Shown here: one piece after another, positions 1-8,127 of the stretch
Layout: every line of letters begins with the position of its first letter
Position numbering within the stretch: position 1 is the stretch's first letter
From: Clostridium_AW malenominatum
Lineage (GTDB): Bacteria > Bacillota > Clostridia > Clostridiales > Clostridiaceae
DNA length: 64,000 bases
Assembly: GCF_039521365.1 (NCBI RefSeq)
Contig: NZ_BAAACF010000012.1
Coordinates: 163,566 to 227,565 of the forward strand
Direction of reading: 5' to 3'
Notes under the pieces: model-generated
The model's input: only the letters and a program-made list of their open reading frames with translations
Database searches by the model: none
What the model was told of the DNA's origin: nothing
Program-made: the position numbers and the translations under genes

Positions 1-971
1 TTTTCTCTCATATTATAATATTGATCTTTTATTTCTAACGTTAAGGTGCCTTCTCCATACTTGTTATTTAAATTCTTTACTATATTTTCTAGATTATCTT
101 TCTTCTCCTGAAAACTTTCCTTATGAAAATCTCTAATTATATAGCTAAGCTTAGTTTCTTCAACTTCTCCCACCATGGAAGTTAAGTGATAAAAACCTTC
201 ATACCCTTCAGTATGTTCTGGAGCTTCTTCTTTAGGTAAGGAATTTATTAGCTCAGTGGCAATTTTCATTGAATTTATCATCTTATTCTTAGCAGCTCCA
301 GGATGAAAATTTCTACCCTTTATCACAATTTCAGCTCCTGCAGCATTAAAATTTTCATACTCCAGTTCACCTAAAGGACCACCATCTATGGTGTAAGCAA
401 AATCCGCTTTAAATTTATTTAAGTCAAAATACTTTGTTCCCTCTCCCACTTCTTCATCAGGAGTAAAGGCTACAAGTATCTTACCATGTGGTATGGTAGG
501 ATTTTTACACAAATGTTCTAATGCAGCTACAATCTCCGCAATTCCTGCTTTATTATCTGCTCCTAGCAGAGTGGTTCCATCAGTGGTTATTAAAGTTTTC
601 CCAATGTAATTTTTAAGCTCCGGAGAGTCTTGGGGAGAAAGTATAACATCTTTATTTAATGAAATATCTCCTCCATCATAGTTTTCTACTATTTTAGCAG
701 TTACATTTTCTCCACTTAAATCCGGACTAGTATCCATGTGAGCAATAAATCCTACCGTTGGAACTTCTTTTTCAATATTTGAAGGTAATTCTCCAAAAAC
801 ATAGCCATATTCATCTAGCTGTACATTACTAAGGCCAATTTCTTTAAGTTCTTTTTCTAATTCCTTTGCCAAAACTAATTGACCACTAGTACTAGGATAG
901 GTATTTGAGTTTTCATCAGATTTAGTATTATATTTTACATATTTTAAAAATTTTTCTACTACATTGTTCAT
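1..971 (-). CDS. pepT: Peptidase T (tripeptide aminopeptidase), C-terminus cut by window edge
   Basis: The gene reads from ATG at 971 to the window start, giving about 323 codons of a family that is normally about 410 residues, so the last quarter lies outside. The N-terminus (MNNVVEKFLKYV) and the metal-binding segment HMDTSPD are typical of PepT, an M20-family zinc enzyme. By family, it removes the N-terminal residue of tripeptides in the cytoplasm. It has the same orientation as ldh, which ends 17 bp upstream, so the two may be cotranscribed. The assignment is secure from motifs and length; the missing end prevents checking the dimerisation domain boundary and last ligands. Confidence 0.93.
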   Translation of the reverse strand, partial: MNNVVEKFLKYVKYNTKSDENSNTYPSTSGQLVLAKELEKELKEIGLSNVQLDEYGYVFGELPSNIEKEVPTVGFIAHMDTSPDLSGENVTAKIVENYDGGDISLNKDVILSPQDSPELKNYIGKTLITTDGTTLLGADNKAGIAEIVAALEHLCKNPTIPHGKILVAFTPDEEVGEGTKYFDLNKFKADFAYTIDGGPLGELEYENFNAAGAEIVIKGRNFHPGAAKNKMINSMKIATELINSLPKEEAPEHTEGYEGFYHLTSMVGEVEETKLSYIIRDFHKESFQEKKDNLENIVKNLNNKYGEGTLTLEIKDQYYNMRE

Positions 972-987
972 TATATCTCTCCTACTA

Positions 988-1935
988 TTAATAATTAATT
1001 TCTTTTAAACTATTATTTAAAACTTCTGCAGATTCCCTTAATTCTTTTAGTTCCTCTTCATTGAGCTTTACTTCCAAGGTTCTTTTTATTCCAGTTTCTC
1101 CAACAACACAAGGAATTCCCATGTAAATATCCTCAATTCCAAACTCCCCTTTAAGCAGAGTTGATACTGTAAGAATTGAATCCTCATCTCTTATAATTGC
1201 CTCTACGATTCTTCTTACGGCAAGAGCTACAGCAAAGGAAGTATTCCCCTTTCTCTCTAAAACCTCATAGGCCGCATTTTTTACATTTTCATAAATACTG
1301 TTTTTAAAATTCCCATCACATTTATTACAGATAGTTTTGCAGTAATCATCTACGTTTATACCTGCAATATTTGTTAAGCTCCAAGCTGCAATTTCCGAGT
1401 CTCCATGTTCTCCTAATATGTATGAGTGAATATTTCTGGCGTCAACTTGAAAGTGCTTACTTAATAAGTATTTAAATCTAGAAGTATCTAAAACTGTACC
1501 TGAACCAATTACTCTTTCTGGCGGAAAACCAGAAAGTTTATAGGTAACATAGGTTAGAATATCCACTGGGTTAGATACCACTACTATTATTGAGTTTGGG
1601 CTATTTTCAACCACAGGAGGTACTATAGATTTAAAAACTTTATAGTTTTTATTGATTAAATCTAATCTAGTTTCTCCTGGCTTTGGCCCTGCTCCTGCTG
1701 TAATTATAACAATATCGGAATCCTTTGTATCTTTGTAATCTCCTGCAATAATGTCTACAGGCTTTACAAAAGAAACTCCATGAACTAAGTCCATAACTTC
1801 TCCCTTAGCCTTTTCTTTGTCTATGTCTACTATAACAATTTCCGATGCTAATCCTTCTGTCATAATTGCATAAGCAGTAGTTGCGCCTACAAATCCGGCT
1901 CCAATGATAGATATTTTAATTCCTTTTTTATTCAT
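988..1935 (-). CDS. ldh: L-lactate dehydrogenase
   Basis: The 315-residue protein matches the usual L-LDH length. It has the Rossmann motif GAGFVGATTAYA (residues 12-23), the loop KPGETR with catalytic Arg90, Asp150/Arg153 in LDTSRF, and the proton-acceptor His177 in GEHGDS. By family it reduces pyruvate to L-lactate with NADH, regenerating NAD+ in fermentation. Residue 84, which aligns with the substrate-specificity position 102 (Gln in most LDH, Arg in malate dehydrogenase), is Pro; similar clostridial LDHs, recalled from memory, share this. A good GGAGG precedes the ATG. It lies between addA and pepT on the same strand. A lactate/malate-type 2-hydroxyacid dehydrogenase of slightly different specificity cannot be excluded. 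Confidence 0.93.
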   Translation of the reverse strand: MNKKGIKISIIGAGFVGATTAYAIMTEGLASEIVIVDIDKEKAKGEVMDLVHGVSFVKPVDIIAGDYKDTKDSDIVIITAGAGPKPGETRLDLINKNYKVFKSIVPPVVENSPNSIIVVVSNPVDILTYVTYKLSGFPPERVIGSGTVLDTSRFKYLLSKHFQVDARNIHSYILGEHGDSEIAAWSLTNIAGINVDDYCKTICNKCDGNFKNSIYENVKNAAYEVLERKGNTSFAVALAVRRIVEAIIRDEDSILTVSTLLKGEFGIEDIYMGIPCVVGETGIKRTLEVKLNEEELKELRESAEVLNNSLKEINY

Positions 1936-1953
1936 AAAATCATCCTCCGTTTT

Positions 1954-4900
1954 TTATATTATTACCCCTTTATCTAAATGGAACAAGTATAAATAGCTTT
2001 CTTTAACCTTTTTACCTGTTATTTTCTCCAAAGCTTCTTTATAATATTTTAACTGTATTTTATACTTTTTCTTTATTTCCTCTTCATCTACTATATAATC
2101 TGTTTTGTAGTCCACTAAAACTATTTCTCCCTCTTCCTCAAAATACAAATCTATTATACCTTGAAGTATTATTTTTTCTTCATCATATATATCCTTTGGA
2201 AGATTATTATATAAATCACTACTATTTACTCGAACATAAAAGGAAGTCTCTTTTTTAACGTCTACAGATTTTTTTATCCGCTCTCCTAAATCCCCTTTAA
2301 AAAATTTTAGTATTTTAAAAGGATTTATAGCCTTAAGCTCTTCCTCTGTAATAAATTCATTTACTACCATAGCTTTTATTTCTTCTTTTATTTCTTCTAT
2401 GGTATTAGTTTTATTTATGTCTATATGCTCCATAACTAAGTGAATCAGTGTTCCTATTTCAGAGGAGGTAAACTTTTTATATTCTTGAGTAAATAAAGGT
2501 TTTTTTAATATTAGGTCCCCCACTACTTTTTCTGAATTTTCATCCTCCACTTCTGAAAATCTTCTTTTAAGCTCTGATATAGAAAACTTAGCTGGTATGT
2601 TTGCAGCTTCTCCATATTTATATTCCCAGTTAAGTCTTTCATTTATTTTATGTAAATAAATATCATCCTTATGAGCTCTTAAAGTCTCTAATTCCTTTAA
2701 AATATCTCTATCTTCCTTTTCTTCACTCTTACCTTCCACTAACTCTTCCCTTTTCCATATCTTTAGCTGCCAGTTAGAAGAATCACCCTTTAGTATAGGA
2801 GGCATTATCCAATCCATATAACTTTTCCCCTCAAAAGTGGCGTATTCCGGCATCTTTTCCTCATCATCTTCTAAAATTCTTTCCCATTTTTCCATGCTGT
2901 CATCTATCTTCTTACCCATACCAGTTATTATTAATTTTTCTTTTGCTCGAGTAAAGGCAACGTAAAGTACTCTCATTTCCTCTGATAAAGTTTCTAATTT
3001 TATCTTTCTTTTTATTATTTCCTTTAATATGGTTGGGTAAGTTATTCTTTTTTCTAAGTCTACATAGTCCGGCCCAAAGCCTAATGTATGATGGAAAAGT
3101 ATATTTTTTCTCATATCCTGAAGATTAAAGTTTTTTCCTATACCTGATAAAATTACAACCGGAAACTCTAGTCCCTTACTTTTATGTATACTCATAATCC
3201 TTACAACATTTTCATTTTCCCCTAGAATTTTTGCACTTCCCATATCTCCGCTACTATTTCTAAGTTTATTTATAAAAGAAATAAAGTTGAAAAGCCCTCT
3301 ATAACTAGTTTTTTCATAAGCTCTCGCTCTTTCAAAAAGTACTCTTAAATTTCCCTGCCTTTGCAGTCCTCCTGGCATGGCTCCTGCATATCCGTAATAT
3401 CCTGTATCCGTATAAAGATACCAAATAAACTGATCTATGCTCATGTGAAGGGCTTTTTCTCTCCATATTTCTAACTTATTTAAAAATTCATTAATTCTTT
3501 GCCTTAAAGCTTCATCTCCTGTAGTAATTTTTAAAGCTTCATAAATACTTACATCCTTATTACTTAACCTTATCTCCATTATATCCTCTGGGGTAAAGGA
3601 GAAAATTGGGGACCTGAGCACCGCCAGTAGTGGAATATCCTGCCTGGGATTATCAATAATTTGTAGTAACGATAATATAGTTCTTATTTCTGTGGTTTCA
3701 AAATATCCCGAAGAAGTATCTGCAAACACTGGTATATCCATATTATTAAGCTCTTCCATGAATATTGGTGCCATTTCGTAGGTTGCCCTCATTAAAATTA
3801 CAATATCCCTAAATTGTACTCTTCTATATTCTTTACTGCCTTTATCTAACACCATGTAAGGATTTTCCTCATTCATAATTTCTTTAATTCTTTTACCTAC
3901 AATCTTTGCTTCTAGCTGAATGTTATCTGGGATTTCTTCCTCTTCCTCGTAGATCATTCCACTTTCTTCCTCTACCTCGGAGGTAGTTCCTGATTTTTCC
4001 ATAAGATGTATCTCTATAGGCCCTGCGTAGTTAATAGACTCTTTAGGCTTTGGGTAATCTGCTCCTAAATTTAACTTTTCATTTTCATCATATTCTAGTT
4101 CTCCAATGTTTTCAGACATTATTTGAGTGAATATATAATTTGCTCCATTTATAACTTCTTCTCTACTTCTAAAGTTTTTAAATAGCTTTATTTTTCTATT
4201 TTCTTCTCCCTCTTCTAAGGAATAGGTGTTGTATTTGTTTAAAAAAAGTTCTGGTTTTGCTTGCCTAAACCTATATATACTTTGCTTAACGTCTCCAACC
4301 ATGAACATATTAGGAATAGTATCCCTTGCTACTCCCCTTAAGATTACCTCTTGCACCAAGTTACTATCCTGATATTCATCCACTAATACTTCATCAAATT
4401 TCTTTCGATACTCTATAGCTACAGAAGAAGGCTTTGGGCTTCCATCTTCATCATAATCCGTAAGTATTTCTAGTGCATAATGCTCTATGTCGTTGAAGTC
4501 CACAATATTTCTTTCTTTCTTTCTTTCCTGATACCTTCTACTAAACTCATTTACTAAATATGTAAGACATTTTATTCGCGGATAAAGATTTTTTAAATTT
4601 TCACCTACATTATTGCTACCTAAAAAGACCTCATCTCTGGTTTTTGTTAATCTATCTTTTATGTTTTTTCTTATACTTTGAATTTTCTCCTTTAGTTCTG
4701 CTAGTTCCTCAGGTACTTTTTTTCTTGGCAGAGCCTTAAAATTCATAGAAAGAAAAATATCTTTAATTTCGTGCCAATTATCTCTATATAAAGCATCTTC
4801 TATCATAGATAAGTCACTTTGGAAAATTTCAATATATTGGCTAATACCCTCATGACTACTAGCTATATCAATTCCTCTAAGAGCTTTATTTTTTAGTCCT

Positions 4901-5583
4901 AAAATTTCTAACTTAATATCTTTTATTAAAGTCTTAGCCCATAGTGTATTATTAAAATCAAAATCTTCTCCCACATTAAAAGCTTCACTATTTTCATACA
5001 ACCACTTTTCAGGCCAAGGTAAACTCTGAGAAAATTTATAGAGTTCTTCCACTATATTAAGTAATTTTTTATCGTCTCTTCCTCCATAGGATTGAACTAA
5101 ATCCAAAAAATCTTTTTTATCTTCCTCTGATTTTTCGTACATATCATCAAACAATTCTTCAAGGATTTCTCCTTTTAAAAGGGTGGTTTCTGTTTCGTCT
5201 CCCACTCTAAAGGAAGGGTCAATATCTATCAAATGAAAATTACTTCTTATAACATTTAGACAAAAGGAATGTATGGTGGTTATATTAGACCTATTGAGAA
5301 GAGTTAATTGCCTTTGAAGGATTTTAGAGTCAGGATTTTTATCTAATGCCGCTGATATTCCATCCCCTATTCTTTCCTTCATTTCCGAAGCCGCTGCATT
5401 TGTAAAGGTAACTACTAATAATTTATCAATATCCGTAGGATTTTTTTCATCTATTATTCTTTCTATTATTCTTTGAACTAAAACAGCAGTCTTTCCTGCA
5501 CCAGCAGCTGCTGCCACAAGTAAGTTGCAATCTCTGGTATATATGGCACTTTCTTGTTCCTTTGTCCACTTAGTATCCGCCAT
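1954..5583 (-). CDS. addA: ATP-dependent helicase/nuclease AddA
   Basis: A longer reading begins at 5613, but GGAGGG sits six bases before the ATG at 5583 (MADTKWTKEQ), the form typical of AddA, giving 1209 residues. Visible parts are the UvrD-like Walker A (GAGKT, residues 28-32), the helicase motif VDEYQDSN, and a C-terminal RecB-type nuclease with GIIDLYF and VDYKTDYI carrying the metal-binding Asp and Asp-x-Lys. AddA works with AddB to resect double-strand breaks for RecA loading. In most Firmicutes addB lies directly upstream; here the upstream neighbour is a divergent spore-protein gene, so AddB must be encoded elsewhere or be lost. Confidence 0.95.
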   Translation of the reverse strand: MADTKWTKEQESAIYTRDCNLLVAAAAGAGKTAVLVQRIIERIIDEKNPTDIDKLLVVTFTNAAASEMKERIGDGISAALDKNPDSKILQRQLTLLNRSNITTIHSFCLNVIRSNFHLIDIDPSFRVGDETETTLLKGEILEELFDDMYEKSEEDKKDFLDLVQSYGGRDDKKLLNIVEELYKFSQSLPWPEKWLYENSEAFNVGEDFDFNNTLWAKTLIKDIKLEILGLKNKALRGIDIASSHEGISQYIEIFQSDLSMIEDALYRDNWHEIKDIFLSMNFKALPRKKVPEELAELKEKIQSIRKNIKDRLTKTRDEVFLGSNNVGENLKNLYPRIKCLTYLVNEFSRRYQERKKERNIVDFNDIEHYALEILTDYDEDGSPKPSSVAIEYRKKFDEVLVDEYQDSNLVQEVILRGVARDTIPNMFMVGDVKQSIYRFRQAKPELFLNKYNTYSLEEGEENRKIKLFKNFRSREEVINGANYIFTQIMSENIGELEYDENEKLNLGADYPKPKESINYAGPIEIHLMEKSGTTSEVEEESGMIYEEEEEIPDNIQLEAKIVGKRIKEIMNEENPYMVLDKGSKEYRRVQFRDIVILMRATYEMAPIFMEELNNMDIPVFADTSSGYFETTEIRTILSLLQIIDNPRQDIPLLAVLRSPIFSFTPEDIMEIRLSNKDVSIYEALKITTGDEALRQRINEFLNKLEIWREKALHMSIDQFIWYLYTDTGYYGYAGAMPGGLQRQGNLRVLFERARAYEKTSYRGLFNFISFINKLRNSSGDMGSAKILGENENVVRIMSIHKSKGLEFPVVILSGIGKNFNLQDMRKNILFHHTLGFGPDYVDLEKRITYPTILKEIIKRKIKLETLSEEMRVLYVAFTRAKEKLIITGMGKKIDDSMEKWERILEDDEEKMPEYATFEGKSYMDWIMPPILKGDSSNWQLKIWKREELVEGKSEEKEDRDILKELETLRAHKDDIYLHKINERLNWEYKYGEAANIPAKFSISELKRRFSEVEDENSEKVVGDLILKKPLFTQEYKKFTSSEIGTLIHLVMEHIDINKTNTIEEIKEEIKAMVVNEFITEEELKAINPFKILKFFKGDLGERIKKSVDVKKETSFYVRVNSSDLYNNLPKDIYDEEKIILQGIIDLYFEEEGEIVLVDYKTDYIVDEEEIKKKYKIQLKYYKEALEKITGKKVKESYLYLFHLDKGVII

Positions 5584-5660
5584 AGTCTGCCCTCCAAATT
5601 TTTTTATTATCACATATATCCTTTATTCTTTATTTTACCACAAATTATGTAAAAATATAA

Positions 5661-5697
5661 AAGGATATATAAAGCTCGAATAACTTTATATATCCTT
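5661..5697 (-). terminator. Hairpin between divergent addA and spore-protein gene
   Basis: Perfect 14-bp arms (AAGGATATATAAAG at 5661-5674 and its complement at 5684-5697) surround a 9-nt loop. On the minus strand the stem is followed by CCTTTTATATTTTT, which resembles an intrinsic terminator facing addA. A terminator is unexpected between two divergent promoters, so this could be a relic of a lost upstream minus-strand gene or an operator. Confidence 0.55.
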
Positions 5698-5767
5698 AAT
5701 TTATATTAGGAATATAACTATATATTTTGTAAAAACTATTATTAAAAATATGAAAGGAGAATCCTCA

Positions 5768-5998
5768 ATGAGAAGTAAAAGACTTTATAGCGCTGATTCA
5801 AAAAGTAATATGCAAAAATTAAAAATGGAAATTGCTAGCGACTTAGGAATTGATTCAAACTTTACAAATAAAGATAACAGTCCCTACATGGGAGATCATC
5901 CTTCAAATTTTGTTGGTAAACTACCTGCCGCTGGAATGTTAGGCGGAGAAATGGTTAAAAGAATGATTGCGGAACAAGAAAGTAAAATGATAGATTAA
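5768..5998 (+). CDS. Alpha/beta-type small acid-soluble spore protein
   Basis: The protein has 76 residues from ATG 5768, chosen because GGAG lies eight bases upstream; an earlier in-frame ATG at 5750 lacks this. It contains the conserved SASP segment KLKMEIASDLGI, including the Glu21-Ile22 bond cut by the germination protease GPR, and the C-terminal signature GGEMVKRMIAEQE. By family these proteins saturate DNA in the forespore and protect it from UV and heat. Expression should depend on sigma-G, but no convincing sigma-G promoter was assigned. An insertion sequence now splits its terminator ten bases after the stop codon. Confidence 0.93.
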   Translation: MRSKRLYSADSKSNMQKLKMEIASDLGIDSNFTNKDNSPYMGDHPSNFVGKLPAAGMLGGEMVKRMIAEQESKMID

Positions 5999-6007
5999 AA
6001 AAAGAGA

Positions 6008-6017
6008 GGTTTTTACC
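6008..6017. repeat. Left 10-bp target-site duplication of the IS4-family element
   Basis: GGTTTTTACC at 6008-6017 recurs exactly at 7426-7435, directly flanking the element ends. The next base T also matches (11 bp), but a 10-bp duplication keeps the inverted repeats in register. Duplications of about 10-12 bp are usual for the IS4/IS231 group. Confidence 0.85.
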
Positions 6018-6064
6018 TTCTAGTGTTGCACTTAGGTATCAACTAACTGTTGACAATAATCATT

Positions 6065-6108
6065 AGACATCTATTGGTAGGTATTCTGCCAATAGATGTC
6101 TTTTATTT
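6065..6108 (+). terminator. Terminator-like hairpin inside the IS left end
   Basis: AGACATCTATTGG (6065-6077) pairs with CCAATAGATGTCT (6089-6101), followed on the plus strand by TTTATTTT. It would stop transcripts entering the element from the spore-protein side and so limit antisense to the transposase. Confidence 0.7.
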
Positions 6109-6188
6109 TGCATAGTTTTTCTAGTGGATAAATTTTACTTTGAACAAAGGTAGAGTTTCCCCCTCCCCAAAGAACAAGTTTTAAAGCG

Positions 6189-7295
6189 TTAGCTTGTCCG
6201 AAAATAATTGACAGTATATTCATCAAAGAACTCAAGTAAATTAGCCCTAATAATACGCGTTAGCGTTAGCATCGAATACTTAGCAACAGTAACACTACAA
6301 GATAAGTATATAAGCATATATGAAATAAGTGCTGAAAATACTTGAATTTTCACAGCGTTTTCATTATATCCAATAAATTTTTTTATTCTAAGGTTTTGCT
6401 TAATCCACTTAAAGAACAGTTCTATTTCCCATCTATGTTTATAGATTTTTACTATATCTGAGACTGACATATCAAATATGTTAGTTATAAATGTAATGGC
6501 TTCGCCGTTTTCGTCAAAGGTCATTATTTCTCTATAACTTTTAGAAGTCATATTTTTAGAGTAACTTGTTCCTAAAATCACTTCAGTATCATATATATCT
6601 TTATATGGTTCAGAAAATATCATGCGCTCTTCCATAACTATACCATTCTTTACACCTCTAGTAACAAATTTTATACCTTCATTACTAAGCTCATCATACC
6701 ATTTATAATTATAATATCCTCTATCAAAAACATATATACTACCCTTGTCCTCGAAGAGGCCATCAATACATTTTCTATCATTTACTGCGCCTTTAACTAT
6801 ATTGATTTTCTCAGGAAATTCTCCGTTAAATAACGTGCTTATTTTTATAGCAGCTCGCCCGCTATCTATTTTGAAATAGGGTGCAAGTTTTAAAGCGACT
6901 AAAATAACAGTTGAATCAATAATTTTTACTGGAGGAATGTCTTTTAGCAGCCTAACGGCTCCAAACCTTCGTTTGGCTTTATTGACTAGATAATAGAATA
7001 TATCCTCAAAAATTCTATAGTCTCTTGTAGCATTTTTTCTTGAAAATTGAGATATACTTGGTACATTAATAAGGCTCCTAAGCTTTCTATTTGATGAAAT
7101 TTCACTTTTAGCTTCCCTTAAACTTTTACATCCCCGTATGTTTAGATATAGCATTGAATTTATATGAGACCTAGTATCAAAATGCTGACTTCTATAATCT
7201 CCTTTATACTTTTTTATGGTTTTAGCTAGAAAATTACCTCCAATTTCCGCTATTAATTTATGAAAAACTAATTTATTATTTTTATTATAGAACAT
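6189..7295 (-). CDS. IS4-family DDE transposase
   Basis: The start is set at ATG 7295 (MFYNKNNKLVF) because AAGGAGG lies seven bases upstream; a longer reading to 7334 has no ribosome site. The 368-residue protein has the N-terminal DUF4372-like region (KLIAEIGGNFLAK), then the DDE core: Asp in IIDSTVILVAL, Asp in YVFDRGYYNY, and Glu in YKHRWEIELFFKWIKQ, the Y-(2)-R-(3)-E-(6)-K signature of IS4. It acts on the terminal repeats at 6018 and 7425 in a cut-and-paste reaction by family. No frameshift is seen. Translation is probably damped by the hairpin at 7299-7353. Confidence 0.93.
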   Translation of the reverse strand: MFYNKNNKLVFHKLIAEIGGNFLAKTIKKYKGDYRSQHFDTRSHINSMLYLNIRGCKSLREAKSEISSNRKLRSLINVPSISQFSRKNATRDYRIFEDIFYYLVNKAKRRFGAVRLLKDIPPVKIIDSTVILVALKLAPYFKIDSGRAAIKISTLFNGEFPEKINIVKGAVNDRKCIDGLFEDKGSIYVFDRGYYNYKWYDELSNEGIKFVTRGVKNGIVMEERMIFSEPYKDIYDTEVILGTSYSKNMTSKSYREIMTFDENGEAITFITNIFDMSVSDIVKIYKHRWEIELFFKWIKQNLRIKKFIGYNENAVKIQVFSALISYMLIYLSCSVTVAKYSMLTLTRIIRANLLEFFDEYTVNYFRTS

Positions 7296-7298
7296 TAT

Positions 7299-7353
7299 AA
7301 AACCTCCTTGTGAATGGTTGCTTGTCACTTCCATTTAATCACAAGGAGGTTTT
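7299..7353 (-). promoter_or_regulatory. Shine-Dalgarno-sequestering hairpin of the transposase
   Basis: A perfect 15-bp inverted repeat: AAAACCTCCTTGTGA at 7299-7313 and TCACAAGGAGGTTTT at 7339-7353. On the transposase mRNA the upstream arm supplies CCTCCTT, which pairs with the AAGGAGG used for translation. IS10 and IS50 use comparable structures to block translation of read-through transcripts. Confidence 0.7.
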
Positions 7354-7363
7354 CTTTTTCATT

Positions 7364-7393
7364 ATTAAATTATTACCAATTATTTAGTGTCAA
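7364..7393 (-). promoter_or_regulatory. Probable internal transposase promoter
   Basis: Minus-strand TTGACA (7393-7388) is separated by 18 bp from TTTAAT (7369-7364), a reasonable sigma-A promoter inside the right end of the element. Its start near 7357 would still include both arms of the hairpin. Confidence 0.5.
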
Positions 7394-7425
7394 TGTGAAA
7401 GCATTTCTTTAATGCAACACTAGAG

Positions 7426-7435
7426 GGTTTTTACC
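7426..7435. repeat. Right 10-bp target-site duplication of the IS4-family element
   Basis: GGTTTTTACC, identical to 6008-6017. It is followed by TCTCTTT, the orphaned second half of the original terminator stem. Confidence 0.85.
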
Positions 7436-7455
7436 TCTCTTTAAATTTTAAATTT

Positions 7456-7537
7456 TGGTGCGGATGACGGGATTTGAACCCGTACGGTCTCCCGCTACCC
7501 CCTCAAGATAGTGCGTCTGCCATTCCGCCACATCCGC
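7456..7537 (-). tRNA. tRNA-Leu (anticodon GAG)
   Basis: The 7-bp acceptor stem GCGGATG/CATCCGC closes with encoded ACCA, and the TPsiC arm GGTTCAAATCC is present. The anticodon stem CTATC/GGTAG holds the loop TTGAGGG, giving anticodon GAG (plus-strand 7502-7504); a long variable arm fits Leu. It reads CTC/CTT leucine codons. Transcription runs toward the insertion sequence, whose insertion removed its native terminator, so read-through into the transposase is possible. Confidence 0.96.
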
Positions 7538-7572
7538 GTCACATTAATATTATACTACTAATGTTCTTAATG

Positions 7573-8127
7573 TCAATATTCTTTAGAATATAAAAATTTG
7601 TACACCTTATAATTAACTTTTATTTTTTTAATGTATTTATCCGTTTCTTTAAAAGGAATATAATAAAGATTTTTTCCATCCTTCGAATGCTCCTCATCCT
7701 TTAGCCATTTTTGAACATTTCCTCTTCCCGCATTATATGCAGACAGTACTACATCCATATTATCTCCAAATTCTTTTCTGAGATTATCTATGTACCAGCA
7801 CCCCATGGATATATTCCTTTCAGGTTCATAAAGCTGATCTATAGTGAAATTCTCTATTTTCATTTGTTCTGCTATCCATTCTCCTGTGCTACCAGTTATT
7901 TGCATTAACCCATAAGCGCTTTTATGAGATATAGCATGAGTTTGGAAATTACTTTCTGCTTTAATAACGGATAAAATCAGGTAGGGGTCTATATTATATT
8001 CTCTTGCATTTTCATTTATTACTTCCCAATGTTTTAAAGGATATATTTTTTTCAACACGTAAGGAATTTGAGTTATCATTAGTGCAACTATTACTATAAA
8101 TATTATTCTTTTAATTAGCTTTTTCAA
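7573..8127 (-). CDS. Membrane-anchored lytic transglycosylase (SLT domain)
   Basis: The protein has an N-terminal membrane segment (IIFIVIVALMITQIPYVL) followed by an SLT-type goose-lysozyme fold. AESNF carries the catalytic Glu, SAYGLMQI and NISMGCWYIDNL follow, and LSAYNAGRGNVQKWL closes the domain. By family it cleaves peptidoglycan between MurNAc and GlcNAc, forming 1,6-anhydro ends. The start is uncertain: an ATG at 8154 has no ribosome site, whereas the TTG at 8127 has purine-rich GGGGAG/GGGA upstream and gives 184 residues. Either start overlaps the end of coaE, so the gene is probably translationally coupled as last of the aroC-polA-coaE operon. Confidence 0.88.
   Translation of the reverse strand: MKKLIKRIIFIVIVALMITQIPYVLKKIYPLKHWEVINENAREYNIDPYLILSVIKAESNFQTHAISHKSAYGLMQITGSTGEWIAEQMKIENFTIDQLYEPERNISMGCWYIDNLRKEFGDNMDVVLSAYNAGRGNVQKWLKDEEHSKDGKNLYYIPFKETDKYIKKIKVNYKVYKFLYSKEY

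Larger units (their letters stand above)
6018..7425 (-). mobile_element. Complete IS4-family insertion sequence, 1408 bp
   Basis: The element is bounded by 10-bp target duplications and imperfect terminal inverted repeats: left TTCTAGTGTTGCACT, right (complement) CTCTAGTGTTGCATT. It holds one transposase gene on the minus strand, an inward terminator-like hairpin in the left end and a hairpin over the transposase ribosome site. It landed in the loop of the palindromic terminator shared by the spore-protein gene and tRNA-Leu; joining 6017 to 7436 restores a 10-bp stem with a TTTT loop. The intact gene and duplications suggest a fairly recent insertion. Confidence 0.9.
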
